A stretch of 64,000 nucleotides of DNA from Acidobacteriota bacterium (GTDB lineage: Bacteria > Acidobacteriota > Blastocatellia > UBA7656), in assembly GCA_038040445.1 (NCBI GenBank), contig JBBPIG010000002.1, forward strand, positions 124,001 through 188,000, in the 5' to 3' direction. A model generated the notes under the pieces. It made no database searches, had not been told where the DNA came from, and saw only the letters and a list, made by a program, of their open reading frames with translations. Shown here piece after piece: positions 52,453 through 61,370 of the stretch (positions are counted from its first letter, which is position 1; each line of letters begins with the position of its first letter). Made by a program: the position numbers and the translations under genes.

Positions 52453-53700
52453 ATGTTTGATTACGACGCAATTATCATCGGCGGGGGGCCGGCTGGTTCG
52501 TCGGCTGCGATATCTCTTTCCCAACGCGGCGCGCGCGTGTTGTTGCTTGAAGAGAAACGCATGCCGAGGGGAAAACTGTGCGGCGAGTTCATAACGCCGG
52601 AGTGCTTTGCGCCGCTCGAAAGACTTGGGGTGATGGACCGCATGCTCGCCGCCGGCGCACGAAAGATAACCGGCGTGCGTCTGATCCTGGCAACCGGGAA
52701 ATCAGTTCAAACTCATATCTCAAAGATATCGGACGACGCCGGGTGGGCGATGAGCTTGAGCCGCGCCCGGTTCGATCAGATTCTCTTTGACCGCGCGCGA
52801 GAGACGGGAGCTGTGTGCCTGGAAGGCGTCGCGGTGAAGGGCTGTGTATTCACTGACGGCATACTCCGCGGGGTCGAAGCATTGTCGCTACCGGAAGGTG
52901 CAAGCGTCCGCTTCGAAGCGCCGCTGATCATCGATGCCTCCGGTAGAAATTCACGTTTGATGCTTGGTAAGCGCGAACGCATCGCCGGCCGCCGCGGCTC
53001 GCGGCTCTACGCGCTAAAGGGACACTTCAAAGGCGTCGAAGGCATCGACGACCAGGTCGAGCTCTATTTCTTCCCACAGGGATACGGCGGTATGTCGGTG
53101 GTCGAAGACGGCCTCGTCAATCTCTGTTTCATAGTTGACCAGCGCGCTTTGAAAAGCGCGGGAGGCGATCCTTCAAGCATCATCGAACACACCTTGATGA
53201 AAAACAGTCTTGCGCGCGAGCGGCTGCAAGGCGCCGAGATCGTGGGGAAGTGGTACAGCGCCGGACCTCTCACGTTTGGACGCAGACGCCTCGAGCGCAA
53301 CGGCGTCATCGCGATCGGCGATGCTTCGGGAATGATCGATCCTTTTACCGGCACTGGAATCCAGATGGCCCTGAGAACCGGCGAGATGGCGGCCGATGCA
53401 GTGTTCGAAGCAATCGCAGGTCAAGTCCCTTCGGGTGTTTCGGCGGCGCGGGTCGGAATGGCAATGTCTGGGAGTGCCTCATCGTCGTTTCTTGACTCTG
53501 TGCTTGCCTGTTATACCCGTCGTTACGAGCATGAGTTTGACAATCGCATGAAGGTCGCCGGTCTGCTTAGGGCCGCCGCTTTCTCAACGCCAACAGGAGG
53601 CCTTGTTGCCAGGGTTTTGGAGCGCGCACCCAGGCTAACCAGCCTCGTGCTAAGAGCCACCCGAAGCGGCAACAGTTCGAGGGACACCGTCTCACGATAA
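52453..53700 (+). CDS. FAD-dependent oxidoreductase, geranylgeranyl reductase family
   Basis: The 415-residue protein starts with a Rossmann fold, DYDAIIIGGGPAGSSAAISL, then RMPRGKLCGEFITPECFAPL, a block typical of the GGR/FixC/tryptophan-halogenase-like group. The late FAD motif is GVIAIGDASGMIDPFTGTGI. Members reduce prenyl chains or act in polyketide tailoring. No membrane helix is seen. It is 61 bases after the methyltransferase stop, and the two probably work in one small secondary or lipid pathway. Confidence 0.88.
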   Translation: MFDYDAIIIGGGPAGSSAAISLSQRGARVLLLEEKRMPRGKLCGEFITPECFAPLERLGVMDRMLAAGARKITGVRLILATGKSVQTHISKISDDAGWAMSLSRARFDQILFDRARETGAVCLEGVAVKGCVFTDGILRGVEALSLPEGASVRFEAPLIIDASGRNSRLMLGKRERIAGRRGSRLYALKGHFKGVEGIDDQVELYFFPQGYGGMSVVEDGLVNLCFIVDQRALKSAGGDPSSIIEHTLMKNSLARERLQGAEIVGKWYSAGPLTFGRRRLERNGVIAIGDASGMIDPFTGTGIQMALRTGEMAADAVFEAIAGQVPSGVSAARVGMAMSGSASSSFLDSVLACYTRRYEHEFDNRMKVAGLLRAAAFSTPTGGLVARVLERAPRLTSLVLRATRSGNSSRDTVSR

Positions 53701-53799
53701 CGGCCCGGGCAGGACGCAGGTTTTGGAACTTTTGTTCTTCCTGGGCGTGCTGAAGCCTGAAAGCACAGTTCACAACTCGAAGAGTTTCGGAGGTATAAA

Positions 53800-54804
53800 A
53801 TGCTCAGACGCCTTTCTTTGATCATACTGCTCATCGCAGCGGTTGGAGCCGGGGTCGCTATCGCCAGCGGCGCGGCTCAAAAGGACAAAGCAAAGAGTAA
53901 GGACCAGCCAGAGAGCAAGGAGCAGGTCGAGAAGGAGAAGGAGAAGGCATTATTACAGTCTCCTGGCCTTTTTGGGCTTGAGCTTGGAGCAGGCGAGGGC
54001 GGTTACCTCGGCGTTTATCTTGAAGAAGTCACGCCCGAGAGGACCAGGGAGCTTGGCTTGAAGGAAGAGCGAGGGGCGGTGGTGATGAAAGTAGTCGCCG
54101 ACAGTCCGGCTGCTAAGTCAGGGCTGAAAGAGAACGATGTGATCGTGTCGTTCAACGGGCGCCGCGTCGACAGCGTTCGTGAACTGCAGCGACTGCTCAA
54201 CGAGACTCCCGCCGACCGCACGGTCCAGATTGAGATCGTTCGCGGCAACTCCCGGCAAACGCTCGCCACAGCTTTGGCGAAGCGGTCTCTTCAAAGTTTC
54301 AAGTCGCTCGGGCCCGAGTTCAACGAGAAGTTCTGGAAGCAGAACGAAGAATCGATGAAGCGAGCCGAAGAATCGCTCAAGCTCTATGAAGAAACAATGA
54401 AGGAGCATCAAGGAACCCTGAAGGCGCTGCCGCCGAACTTTGGCGACTTCGCTTTTGTTAATCCCGGCGAGTATTCATTCTTCAGCGGAAGACGGTTGGG
54501 AATCAGCGCCGAGTCGCTCACCGATCAGCTAGCCGAGTTCTTTGGAGTGAAAGACAGCAAGGGTGTGCTCGTCGCGTCGGTTGATGAAAACAGTTCCGCC
54601 GCAAAAGCAGGAATCAAGGCCGGAGATGTGATCATCGCCATCGAAAACGAAAAGGTCGACAGCGTGCGGGCGCTGGTCAAGGCACTCTCAGCCAAGACGG
54701 AAGGCCCGTTGGCCGTTAAGATTGTCCGCAATCGGGCCGAACAAACTCTCAACGTGACGCTCGAGAAACGAGAGCTTCCAACCACACGCCGCCCGCAGTT
54801 GTAA
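53800..54804 (+). CDS. Secreted protein with two PDZ domains
   Basis: The 334-residue protein has a signal peptide (SLIILLIAAVGAGVAIASGA), a Lys/Glu-rich stretch (about 25-50), PDZ domain 1 (about 65-165, GYLGVYLEEVTPERTREL, VVADSPAAKSGLKENDVIVS) and PDZ domain 2 (about 225-325, AAKAGIKAGDVIIAIENEKV). The two are joined by a charged helix. No serine-protease domain is present, so it binds peptide ends or partner proteins rather than cutting them. The strong terminator downstream suggests it is a single-gene unit. Confidence 0.85.
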   Translation: MLRRLSLIILLIAAVGAGVAIASGAAQKDKAKSKDQPESKEQVEKEKEKALLQSPGLFGLELGAGEGGYLGVYLEEVTPERTRELGLKEERGAVVMKVVADSPAAKSGLKENDVIVSFNGRRVDSVRELQRLLNETPADRTVQIEIVRGNSRQTLATALAKRSLQSFKSLGPEFNEKFWKQNEESMKRAEESLKLYEETMKEHQGTLKALPPNFGDFAFVNPGEYSFFSGRRLGISAESLTDQLAEFFGVKDSKGVLVASVDENSSAAKAGIKAGDVIIAIENEKVDSVRALVKALSAKTEGPLAVKIVRNRAEQTLNVTLEKRELPTTRRPQL

Positions 54805-54856
54805 ACGCGACTCTAATCGGGTCGTGCAAGGCTTTGCGTCATAAGCTTTCTCCTTC

Positions 54857-54889
54857 AAAGGAGGCGCGATTGTTGCGCCTCCTTTTTTT
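54857..54889 (+). terminator. Rho-independent terminator after the PDZ gene
   Basis: An 11-bp perfect stem (AAAGGAGGCGC and its complement, loop of 7) runs into seven Ts at 54883-54889. It is the best intrinsic terminator seen in the window. Confidence 0.92.
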
Positions 54890-54988
54890 CGCGCCCGCCG
54901 AAGTTCCCCGAAAGCTTACGAGCCGCCGTTGCCATTTCTTGCTTCAAACCTCCCGCGACGATAACATACAGCTTCACGTTCAACCTTT

Positions 54989-56026
54989 ATGTCGCCGAAG
55001 AAGAAACTCCAGATTGCACTTAGCGCGATCGCCGGTCTGATCGCGTTCGGTACTCTTGGCTTCAAGTTGATCCTTCCTTTCTTGTCATGGTTCGACTCCT
55101 TCTATTTCACGTTGATCACTCTCACAAGCGTTGGCTACGGCGAACCTGAGAATACAACCGAGGGCGCTCGTTACTTCACGGCGGTTCTGATCATCCTGGG
55201 TGTTGGCACACTCGGCTATGCGCTGTCATCCGCCGCGCAGGCCGTGATAGAGTCCGAGCTGCTATCCACTTTCGGGAAGCGAAAAATGTACAAGGATATC
55301 AATAAGCTCAGCGGCCACTACATCATATGCGGGGCCGGCCGCGTGGGCGCCGGTGTTGTCCGCGATGTCGCCCGCAGCGGCCACGAGTTCGTTGTCATCG
55401 AAGGCGACGAAACCATCGCAGACCGCCTGCTTGCGCAAGGCCACATGGTGTTGATGGGCGACGCCACCAGCGAGGATGTGCTCAAGGCTGCGGGCATCGA
55501 GCGCGCTCGCGGTATCGTTTGCGCTGTATCATCCGACCCGGACAATCTCTACATAACGCTGACTGCGCGAGACTTGAACAAGGAGCTCAGAATTATCGCG
55601 CGAGCCAACGACGAAGCGGCGGTTGGCCGCCTGGTGAAGGCGGGCGCCAACAAAGTCGTGTCTCCTGCCTTAACCGGATCGACCAAGATGGCGCAGATGC
55701 TGCTTCGTCCAGCAGTAGCCGATTTCATCGAGCTGGCGACGATGAGTGAGCGGCTCGAGCTTGAAATAGAACAGGTAGAAATAGGCAACGAATCGCCGTT
55801 CATCGGACGTCCGTTGAAGGACACCGGCATCCGTTCGGAACACGGCGTCATCGTCATCGGCATCAGGCGCGCGGACGGAGCTATGATCTTCAACCCTTCC
55901 GCCGACACGATAATCGAAGAAAGAGATGCGCTGGTCGCGCTCGGAAGCCACGGCAGCCTCGAAACGCTCGAGCAGATGGCCAACCCTGGCAGCAGCTCGG
56001 GCGCGGTAAAGCATCATCGGCACTAA
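54989..56026 (+). CDS. Potassium channel with RCK/TrkA domains
   Basis: The 345-residue protein has two membrane helices around a pore loop with the K+ selectivity sequence TLTSVGYGEP (about 46-55). A TrkA-N/RCK Rossmann domain follows (about 107-230, HYIICGAGRVGAGVVRDVAR, MGDATSEDVLKAAGI) and a TrkA-C domain (about 250-335, IGRPLKDTGIRSEHGVIVIG). It is a ligand-gated, MthK- or Kch-like inner-membrane K+ channel. The glycosyltransferase gene starts two bases after its stop. Confidence 0.93.
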   Translation: MSPKKKLQIALSAIAGLIAFGTLGFKLILPFLSWFDSFYFTLITLTSVGYGEPENTTEGARYFTAVLIILGVGTLGYALSSAAQAVIESELLSTFGKRKMYKDINKLSGHYIICGAGRVGAGVVRDVARSGHEFVVIEGDETIADRLLAQGHMVLMGDATSEDVLKAAGIERARGIVCAVSSDPDNLYITLTARDLNKELRIIARANDEAAVGRLVKAGANKVVSPALTGSTKMAQMLLRPAVADFIELATMSERLELEIEQVEIGNESPFIGRPLKDTGIRSEHGVIVIGIRRADGAMIFNPSADTIIEERDALVALGSHGSLETLEQMANPGSSSGAVKHHRH

Positions 56027-56027
56027 C

Positions 56028-57185
56028 GTGACGCCAGCCGTCAGCATCGTCATCCCAAGCTGGAATGGGCTTGAGCTGCTCAAGCGGTTCCTGCAATCCG
56101 TGATCGCCGCCGCAATCCAATACAGCGAACAGTTCGACGCTCCAACTGAGATCGTCATCGTCGACGACGGCAGTGTCGATGACACAGCCGGATGGCTGCT
56201 CGATCGGGGATTCGTAGAAGAGACGCCGGTGCGCGCGGCAGCTCTGAACAACGCAGGCCACATCAAGAATCCTGAAAGCCACGCCTTCAGCGGTCAGCAA
56301 ATATCGCCGAGTCTCAGGTTAATCAGGCACGAAACCAATCGCGGGTTCGGCCCCGCATGCAATCGCGGGTTCGAGTCAGCCCGGTACCCGCTGGTGTTCC
56401 TTCTCAACAACGACGTTGACGTCGGTGTGGGCTCGATCGCGCCGCTGGTCGAGAACTTCGCAGACCCTTTGGTGTTTGCAGCTCACTGCCGAGTCTTCGA
56501 TCTCGAAAGCGGCCGCGAATGTGGAAGCGGGAAACTGGGAAGCTTTTCCGGCGGCTTTATTCGAGTCCATCGCAGTTATGTGTGTGTGCCCGCCATCCCG
56601 GGCGAGGAAGCAGCCGAATCGAGAGACGCTGCTTCGCGTTACTCGGCGTTCGCGAGTGGCGGCTCGGCAATGTTCGATCGCCGGGTGTTCCTCGAGATCG
56701 GAGGATTCGACAGTCTGTTCGCGCCGATCTACTGGGAAGACGTCGATATCAGCTATCGCGCGTGGAAGCGAGGTCTTTCGGTAGTCTACGAGCCGCGTTC
56801 GGTCGTGCATCATCGCGTTTCATCCACTATGCGCACGGTCAATCAGCGCCGTGTGTGGCGGATGCAGCAGCGAAATCGTTTGATCTACCACTGGGTCAAC
56901 TTACATGATGGGCGGCTGATGGCTTCGCATACGATGTGGGTGGCATTGCTTGCTTTGGCCGCTCCGCTAAGACTTCAGCCGGGCTTTCTCTTGTCTCTTT
57001 TCGCGGCGCTGAAGAAGCTGCGTCAGATCCGCAAGCGGCGGCTTGAAGAGAAACGGGCTGCGCGACGAGGAGATCGCGACGTGTTCAACATCTTCACGTC
57101 GCTGGAAAAACGGCCCGACGTTCTTGCCTATGACGATTACGCCGAGCTGCAGGCGATCGATCTTGCAACGGCAAGCAAGGAGTAA
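56028..57185 (+). CDS. Family 2 glycosyltransferase
   Basis: The 385-residue protein starts at GTG. It shows the GT2/GT-A fold: PAVSIVIPSWNGLELLKRFL, EIVIVDDGSVDDTA, the DxD-like VFLLNNDVDVG, and the acceptor motif FAPIYWEDVDISYRAWKRGL. It resembles rhamnosyl- and other envelope-polysaccharide transferases. No other polysaccharide genes are nearby. The spacing of two bases from the channel gene suggests co-translation, although the functions differ. Confidence 0.9.
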   Translation: MTPAVSIVIPSWNGLELLKRFLQSVIAAAIQYSEQFDAPTEIVIVDDGSVDDTAGWLLDRGFVEETPVRAAALNNAGHIKNPESHAFSGQQISPSLRLIRHETNRGFGPACNRGFESARYPLVFLLNNDVDVGVGSIAPLVENFADPLVFAAHCRVFDLESGRECGSGKLGSFSGGFIRVHRSYVCVPAIPGEEAAESRDAASRYSAFASGGSAMFDRRVFLEIGGFDSLFAPIYWEDVDISYRAWKRGLSVVYEPRSVVHHRVSSTMRTVNQRRVWRMQQRNRLIYHWVNLHDGRLMASHTMWVALLALAAPLRLQPGFLLSLFAALKKLRQIRKRRLEEKRAARRGDRDVFNIFTSLEKRPDVLAYDDYAELQAIDLATASKE

Positions 57186-57191
57186 CTCAGT

Positions 57192-57275
57192 CTTAGCGTC
57201 CTTTGCGAGTCTTTGCGTCCTTTGCGAGAAACGGGGTTCGCGCAAAGAACGCTAAGACCCGCAAAGGACGCTAAG
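57192..57275. repeat. 16-bp perfect inverted repeat (CTTAGCGTCCTTTGCG type)
   Basis: Arms 57192-57207 and 57260-57275 are perfect complements; extra partial copies of TCTTTGCGTCC lie inside. Seven bases separate it from the glycosyltransferase stop. Similar CTTTGCG-type runs are, from memory, common intergenic repeats in several bacterial phyla. It may also end transcription. Confidence 0.82.
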
Positions 57276-57344
57276 AACTCTCCAGCTTCCGCCAGAACGA
57301 TGATCAACGCCCGATCACAGACCAATCCTGTGAGGTACATTTCG

Positions 57345-57821
57345 ATGCTCAGAAAGAACCTGGTCAATATCGGTTTTGGAATATGCGCCGGTTTGCTGCT
57401 AATGCCGGCGGTTCCAGCGTTCGCGAAGCAGAAGAGCACCCCGGAGCCGCGCGCGGCGCGAGAGATTCGCGACGTGCTGGATCGCCAGGTCCAGGCGTGG
57501 AACCGCCGCGACCTTGAAAGCTTTATGCAGGGTTACTGGCGCTCGCCCGATCTGACCTTCTATTCGGGCGGAACGAGGGTCGCCGGTTGGGAAGAGACAC
57601 TGACTCGATACCGCAACCGGTATCAAAGCGCGGGAACCGAAATGGGCAAGCTGGAATTCCTGGATCTGAAGATTGAGTTGCTCGGGCCGAGCGCCGCATT
57701 CGTTCGCGGGCGATTTCATCTGAAGATGTCGAGCGGCGAATCAGGCGGGTTGTTCACGCTGACGTTTCGAAAGTTCCCCGACGGGTGGAAGATTATCCAC
57801 GACCATACGTCTACCGCGTAA
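57345..57821 (+). CDS. Secreted DUF4440/SnoaL-like (NTF2-fold) protein
   Basis: The 158-residue protein has a signal peptide (NIGFGICAGLLLMPAVPAFA) and then a NTF2-like domain: IRDVLDRQVQAWNRRDLESF, the typical start of the DUF4440 group, YRNRYQSAGTEMGKLEFLDL and FTLTFRKFPDGWKIIHDHTS. GAGG lies 11 bases before ATG 57345. Members bind small hydrophobic ligands or have unknown roles. It converges with the Dabb gene, with one base between the stops. Confidence 0.85.
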   Translation: MLRKNLVNIGFGICAGLLLMPAVPAFAKQKSTPEPRAAREIRDVLDRQVQAWNRRDLESFMQGYWRSPDLTFYSGGTRVAGWEETLTRYRNRYQSAGTEMGKLEFLDLKIELLGPSAAFVRGRFHLKMSSGESGGLFTLTFRKFPDGWKIIHDHTSTA

Positions 57822-57822
57822 G

Positions 57823-58113
57823 TTAATATTCGTAATCGACAGAGCCGGCGGCGTCGCAAATTTCACGAAGCTTCAAGACGACCTCAACGTGATCGTCGTG
57901 GCGTGTGTATGTTTCGAGCGCCTCCAGATCGTCGTAAGTGGCGATCAAAACCGCGTCCCACGCGCGAGCCGAATGCATAATGTCCTCGCCGATTTCGAAC
58001 GAGCGGATGACATCGATCTTGTCAGGCAGTGCGCGTAGTTCATCGAGCACCGCTCGGCGCTCTGCCACGCTTGCTTCCGGTTTGAACTTAAAGAAGACGA
58101 CGTGTCTGATCAT
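57823..58113 (-). CDS. Dabb-family (stress-responsive A/B barrel) protein
   Basis: The 96-residue protein matches the Dabb fold: MIRHVVFFKFKPEASVAERR, then ALPDKIDVIRSFEIGEDI and YDDLEALETYTRHDDHVEVV. It is a dimeric alpha/beta barrel found in stress proteins and small ring-cyclising enzymes. No catalytic assignment can be made. It is in the reverse direction to its neighbours on the left. Confidence 0.9.
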   Translation of the reverse strand: MIRHVVFFKFKPEASVAERRAVLDELRALPDKIDVIRSFEIGEDIMHSARAWDAVLIATYDDLEALETYTRHDDHVEVVLKLREICDAAGSVDYEY

Positions 58114-58183
58114 GGCTCGCTAGTGATAACAGACCGGCGTGAGTGGAGCAAGAAAGAACGCAGATAGTCTGACCAATCAAAGC

Positions 58184-58537
58184 TCAATGGAGCTCCAGAC
58201 TGATGCACAGGGGGCCTTGTGCTGCGTCCATAGCGTCAAGCCACCACTCGTTGTCGAATCGCTGCAGTTTTGCAAAGGCCTCGGCAGGTGTAAGCTGAAG
58301 GACGAGGAAGAGCACCAACTGCTGGTCGTCCATGCTATCCGGATCGGCAATCACCTCAAGAGCGTAAGACAACGGTGCGAAGTAACGGGTTGCTGTGTCG
58401 TAAGCCTCAACCAGAAGAGGAACCAAGAAAGCATGCTCACCGAGGAACCTTCTCACCTGTATCGGCTGCCGGAGAGAGTACAATCGCTCAAGCTCTTCGA
58501 TGTTATTCGAAGCGGCAACGGCCTCTTCAACGATCAT
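58184..58537 (-). CDS. Hypothetical protein
   Basis: The 117-residue acidic protein has IEELERLYSLRQPIQVRRFL, then FLVPLLVEAYDTATRYFAPL, DDQQLVLFLVLQL and the block RFDNEWWLDAMDAAQG. It is mostly helical. I recall similar uncharacterised proteins in cyanobacteria but no function. ATG 58537 is preferred for its CGAGGA site; an in-frame TTG at 58552 is possible. It faces the following gene head to head with only 17 bases between the starts. Confidence 0.7.
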   Translation of the reverse strand: MIVEEAVAASNNIEELERLYSLRQPIQVRRFLGEHAFLVPLLVEAYDTATRYFAPLSYALEVIADPDSMDDQQLVLFLVLQLTPAEAFAKLQRFDNEWWLDAMDAAQGPLCISLELH

Positions 58538-58554
58538 TAGTTCCTCGTGCAAGA

Positions 58555-59103
58555 ATGTCTCTCCTCAAGCTGGTCTGCCGAAACTTAAGCGTATCTTCGC
58601 ATTTTGGAAGCATCAAAACAATACGAAACAGACGCCTCAAATTTAAGATCGAACTTAACCAAGAAACTCTAACTTGGTTAAATAACTTTCCAGATGCTTG
58701 GTTTTCTAGAGATGGTGGCAATGCATTCTTGCGCGAAAATGGAGGTATCTGGACTGCCACCTTCGATAATGTTGTTAATCACGAGGTCCGGGCTTACTTC
58801 GGCGGGCTGGGCCTTTCCGATGACTACATGCCATTCATTCAGCATGGCGACACGTACCTGGGTTCTTGGGTGATGGACGCTGCTATCGTAATGAGAGGCA
58901 CGATGGGCAGAGCGTACACTGCGCTTTCAACAATTGGTGACTTGTCTAGGATCGCCGAAGGAGTCACGGGCTTAAAGAGCCGGATGCTACAAAGGTTAAG
59001 TTTGGAAATAAACGACAGAGTCCGAGATACCATTAGTTGGCTTGGCTTTTTCTCAGGCGTGATCTCATTGGCAATCTTCATCGTGAAGAATCTCTTTGCC
59101 TAG
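58555..59103 (+). CDS. Hypothetical protein with C-terminal membrane helix
   Basis: The 182-residue protein has a soluble part (RNRRLKFKIELNQETLTWLN, DDYMPFIQHGDTYLGSW) and ends in a hydrophobic helix (WLGFFSGVISLAIFIVKNLF). Its base composition is clearly more AT-rich than its neighbours, which suggests transfer. No family is recognised. The start is uncertain because no ribosome binding site is seen before ATG 58555. Confidence 0.65.
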   Translation: MSLLKLVCRNLSVSSHFGSIKTIRNRRLKFKIELNQETLTWLNNFPDAWFSRDGGNAFLRENGGIWTATFDNVVNHEVRAYFGGLGLSDDYMPFIQHGDTYLGSWVMDAAIVMRGTMGRAYTALSTIGDLSRIAEGVTGLKSRMLQRLSLEINDRVRDTISWLGFFSGVISLAIFIVKNLFA

Positions 59104-59276
59104 CCGGCTGGAAGCGATCAGCGACTCTCTCACCTCGAACACCGCAATCACAAGGCCTACAGGGTCGATGTCGCCGTTGGGACTCGCACTCATCCTCGGT
59201 TGCCTGCGCGCCGATCTTAAAGTCTATGCTAGCCCGGTAGTCATTCACCCCAGCCTGCGATAAGATTCCAGCGCCA

Positions 59277-61265
59277 ATGTCCAAGATCAAAGTACTGCCC
59301 GATTCGCTCGCCAACAAAATCGCCGCCGGAGAAGTCGTAGAGCGGCCTTCTTCTGTCGTGAAGGAGTTGCTCGAAAACGCGCTCGACGCCGGAGCTAGTA
59401 AGATCAACATCGAAGTCGAGACCGGCGGCAAACGCCTGATCCGCGTCCTTGACGACGGCGAAGGCATGACTCGCGATGACGCGATCATCGCCTTTGAACG
59501 ACACGCTACGTCGAAGCTGCACACAGCCGATGATCTGGAAGCCATCAATACGCTCGGGTTTCGAGGCGAGGCGCTTCCTTCTATTGCATCGGTCTCTCGA
59601 CTCTTCCTGCGCACCAAGACTGCGCGCGACAACGAAGGCACCGAGGTCGAATTCAACGGCGGTAAACTGGTCGCCGTGCGCGATATCGCCTGGCCGGCCG
59701 GCGCGGAAGTGGAAGTGCGCGAACTCTTCTTCAACATTCCCGCGCGCCGCAAGTTTCTCAAGAGCGATGCGACCGAGAGCTTTCATATCGCCAACCTGGT
59801 TCAACACTACGCGCTAGCCAACCCGCAATTGTCCTTCCTGCTTGTTAACAACGGCCGCGACGTGGTTCGCGTAGCTCCCGCGCAATCGCTCAAAGAGCGC
59901 GCTTATCAGGTCCTCGGAGGCTCGCGGTTGGACAAGCTCGTCGAAGTCAACGGCGAGGCCAACGGTCTGAAAATCTCGGGCTTCGTGTCCAACCCGCAGG
60001 AGCAACGGTCGTCGCGCGACGCGCAATACTTGTTCATCAACCGCCGATTCGTCCGCGATCAATTGATAGGGCGCGCGCTAAGCGAGGCTTATCGTTCGAT
60101 GATGCCTTCGGGGACCTATCCCGCGGCGGTTCTCTTCATCGAAGCGCCGCCGGCGGAAGTCGACGTGAATGTTCATCCCGCAAAAACAGAAGTGCGATTC
60201 CTTCACGAGGGCGCGGTGCTCGCTTTCGTTCGCGACGCGGTCGCGGAAGCGCTGCGGTCTACCCAACCGATTACGCAAGTCCCCGGCGTCGCGAGATCAC
60301 GCGCGGAGAACGAGGGTGCGGTTGCGCCGAGCCGGGGAGCAGTCGAGCGGAGAGGCTGGCCATCGGCTGATTTCGACACCACGGCGCGCTCACCGCGCGA
60401 AAGTCCGGGCGTCGATAGACAGCCTGGAGCGGTCGGCGGCGATACGATAGCCGATGCTGCGGGGGCCGATGCTGCGCGCCCGAGCGCGAGGCCTGCGACC
60501 CGCAACAACTCGCCGCTTGGCGGAGAAAAATGGCAGGAAGATTTCGCACAAACGAACGACTTTCCTGTTATCGCGGCCGAACACGCAGAATCAATCGAGT
60601 CTGGTTGCGCGGGACCCTCGGCTGAGCCGATTAGATTGGAGGGCGAAGCGAGACCGCTCGAGTCAAACGCGCTGCCCGGGCTGGGACACGGTATAAAGCC
60701 GCTTGGCCAGATTCGTGACAGCTACATCGTGGCGACCGACGAGGAAGGCTTGCTGCTGGTCGATCAGCACGTCGCGCACGAGCGAATCTTGTTCGAGCAG
60801 TTTCGCGATGCTCGACTCGCGCGCTCGGCGGGATTGCAGCCACTGCTGATACCGGCGACGATCGACTTGACTCCGGCTGAAACAGAAGCGTTCGTCATCG
60901 TTCAAAGCGAACTCGAAAACATTGGGATCGAAACGATGCAGCTATCTGGGCGGACCATCGCGATCAAGACCTCGCCGGCTGGACTCGGGGCGGGCGACGT
61001 GCTGGCTGTAGTGCGAGAAGTGCTCGCGGTAGTCGAGCGCGAGCGGCGCGATTTCACCATCGAACGCATGCGTGACAAGATCGCCGCCGAGCTTGCGTGC
61101 AAAGCGGCGATCAAGGTCAATATGCCGCTCACGTCTGAGAAGATGCAGTGGCTGATCGATGAGCTAATGAAGACGCAGAACCCGATGACCTGCCCTCACG
61201 GCCGGCCGATCATGATGCGGATGGGACTGCGCGACATTGAACGGGGTTTCAAACGCCCGGTGTGA
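59277..61265 (+). CDS. mutL: DNA mismatch repair protein MutL
   Basis: MutL couples MutS mismatch recognition to strand removal. The 662-residue protein has the GHKL ATPase motifs (VKELLENALDAGASKINIEV, VLDDGEGMTRDD, HATSKLHTADDLEAINTLGF then RGEALPSIASVS). A long low-complexity linker covers about 340-470. The C-terminal part has DQHVAHERILFEQF (about 495), ACKAAIKVNMPL and CPHGRPIMMRM, the metal-dependent nicking motifs of MutL proteins that work without MutH. The first motif has Val where Ala is usual. Confidence 0.97.
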   Translation: MSKIKVLPDSLANKIAAGEVVERPSSVVKELLENALDAGASKINIEVETGGKRLIRVLDDGEGMTRDDAIIAFERHATSKLHTADDLEAINTLGFRGEALPSIASVSRLFLRTKTARDNEGTEVEFNGGKLVAVRDIAWPAGAEVEVRELFFNIPARRKFLKSDATESFHIANLVQHYALANPQLSFLLVNNGRDVVRVAPAQSLKERAYQVLGGSRLDKLVEVNGEANGLKISGFVSNPQEQRSSRDAQYLFINRRFVRDQLIGRALSEAYRSMMPSGTYPAAVLFIEAPPAEVDVNVHPAKTEVRFLHEGAVLAFVRDAVAEALRSTQPITQVPGVARSRAENEGAVAPSRGAVERRGWPSADFDTTARSPRESPGVDRQPGAVGGDTIADAAGADAARPSARPATRNNSPLGGEKWQEDFAQTNDFPVIAAEHAESIESGCAGPSAEPIRLEGEARPLESNALPGLGHGIKPLGQIRDSYIVATDEEGLLLVDQHVAHERILFEQFRDARLARSAGLQPLLIPATIDLTPAETEAFVIVQSELENIGIETMQLSGRTIAIKTSPAGLGAGDVLAVVREVLAVVERERRDFTIERMRDKIAAELACKAAIKVNMPLTSEKMQWLIDELMKTQNPMTCPHGRPIMMRMGLRDIERGFKRPV

Positions 61266-61269
61266 ATGG

Positions 61270-61356
61270 CAAAGAGCAAAGAGCGAAGAGCGAAGAGCGA
61301 AGAGCGAAGAGCAAACAGCTAGAGCAAAAAGAGCTAAGAGCTAAGACCTAAGAGTG
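61270..61356. repeat. Simple tandem repeat of AAGAGCG/AAGAGCT units
   Basis: About ten imperfect seven-base units (GAGCGAA, GAGCAAA, GAGCTAA) run between the convergent mutL and 5'-nucleotidase genes. It is purine-rich on the + strand. No gene is seen in it. Confidence 0.8.
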
Positions 61357-61370
61357 ACCGAGGTGACCGC

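Noticed and set aside
52381-61356. CRISPR array
   Set aside because: The repeats at 52381-52446 and 61270-61356 have short units without unique spacers, and no cas gene is in the window.
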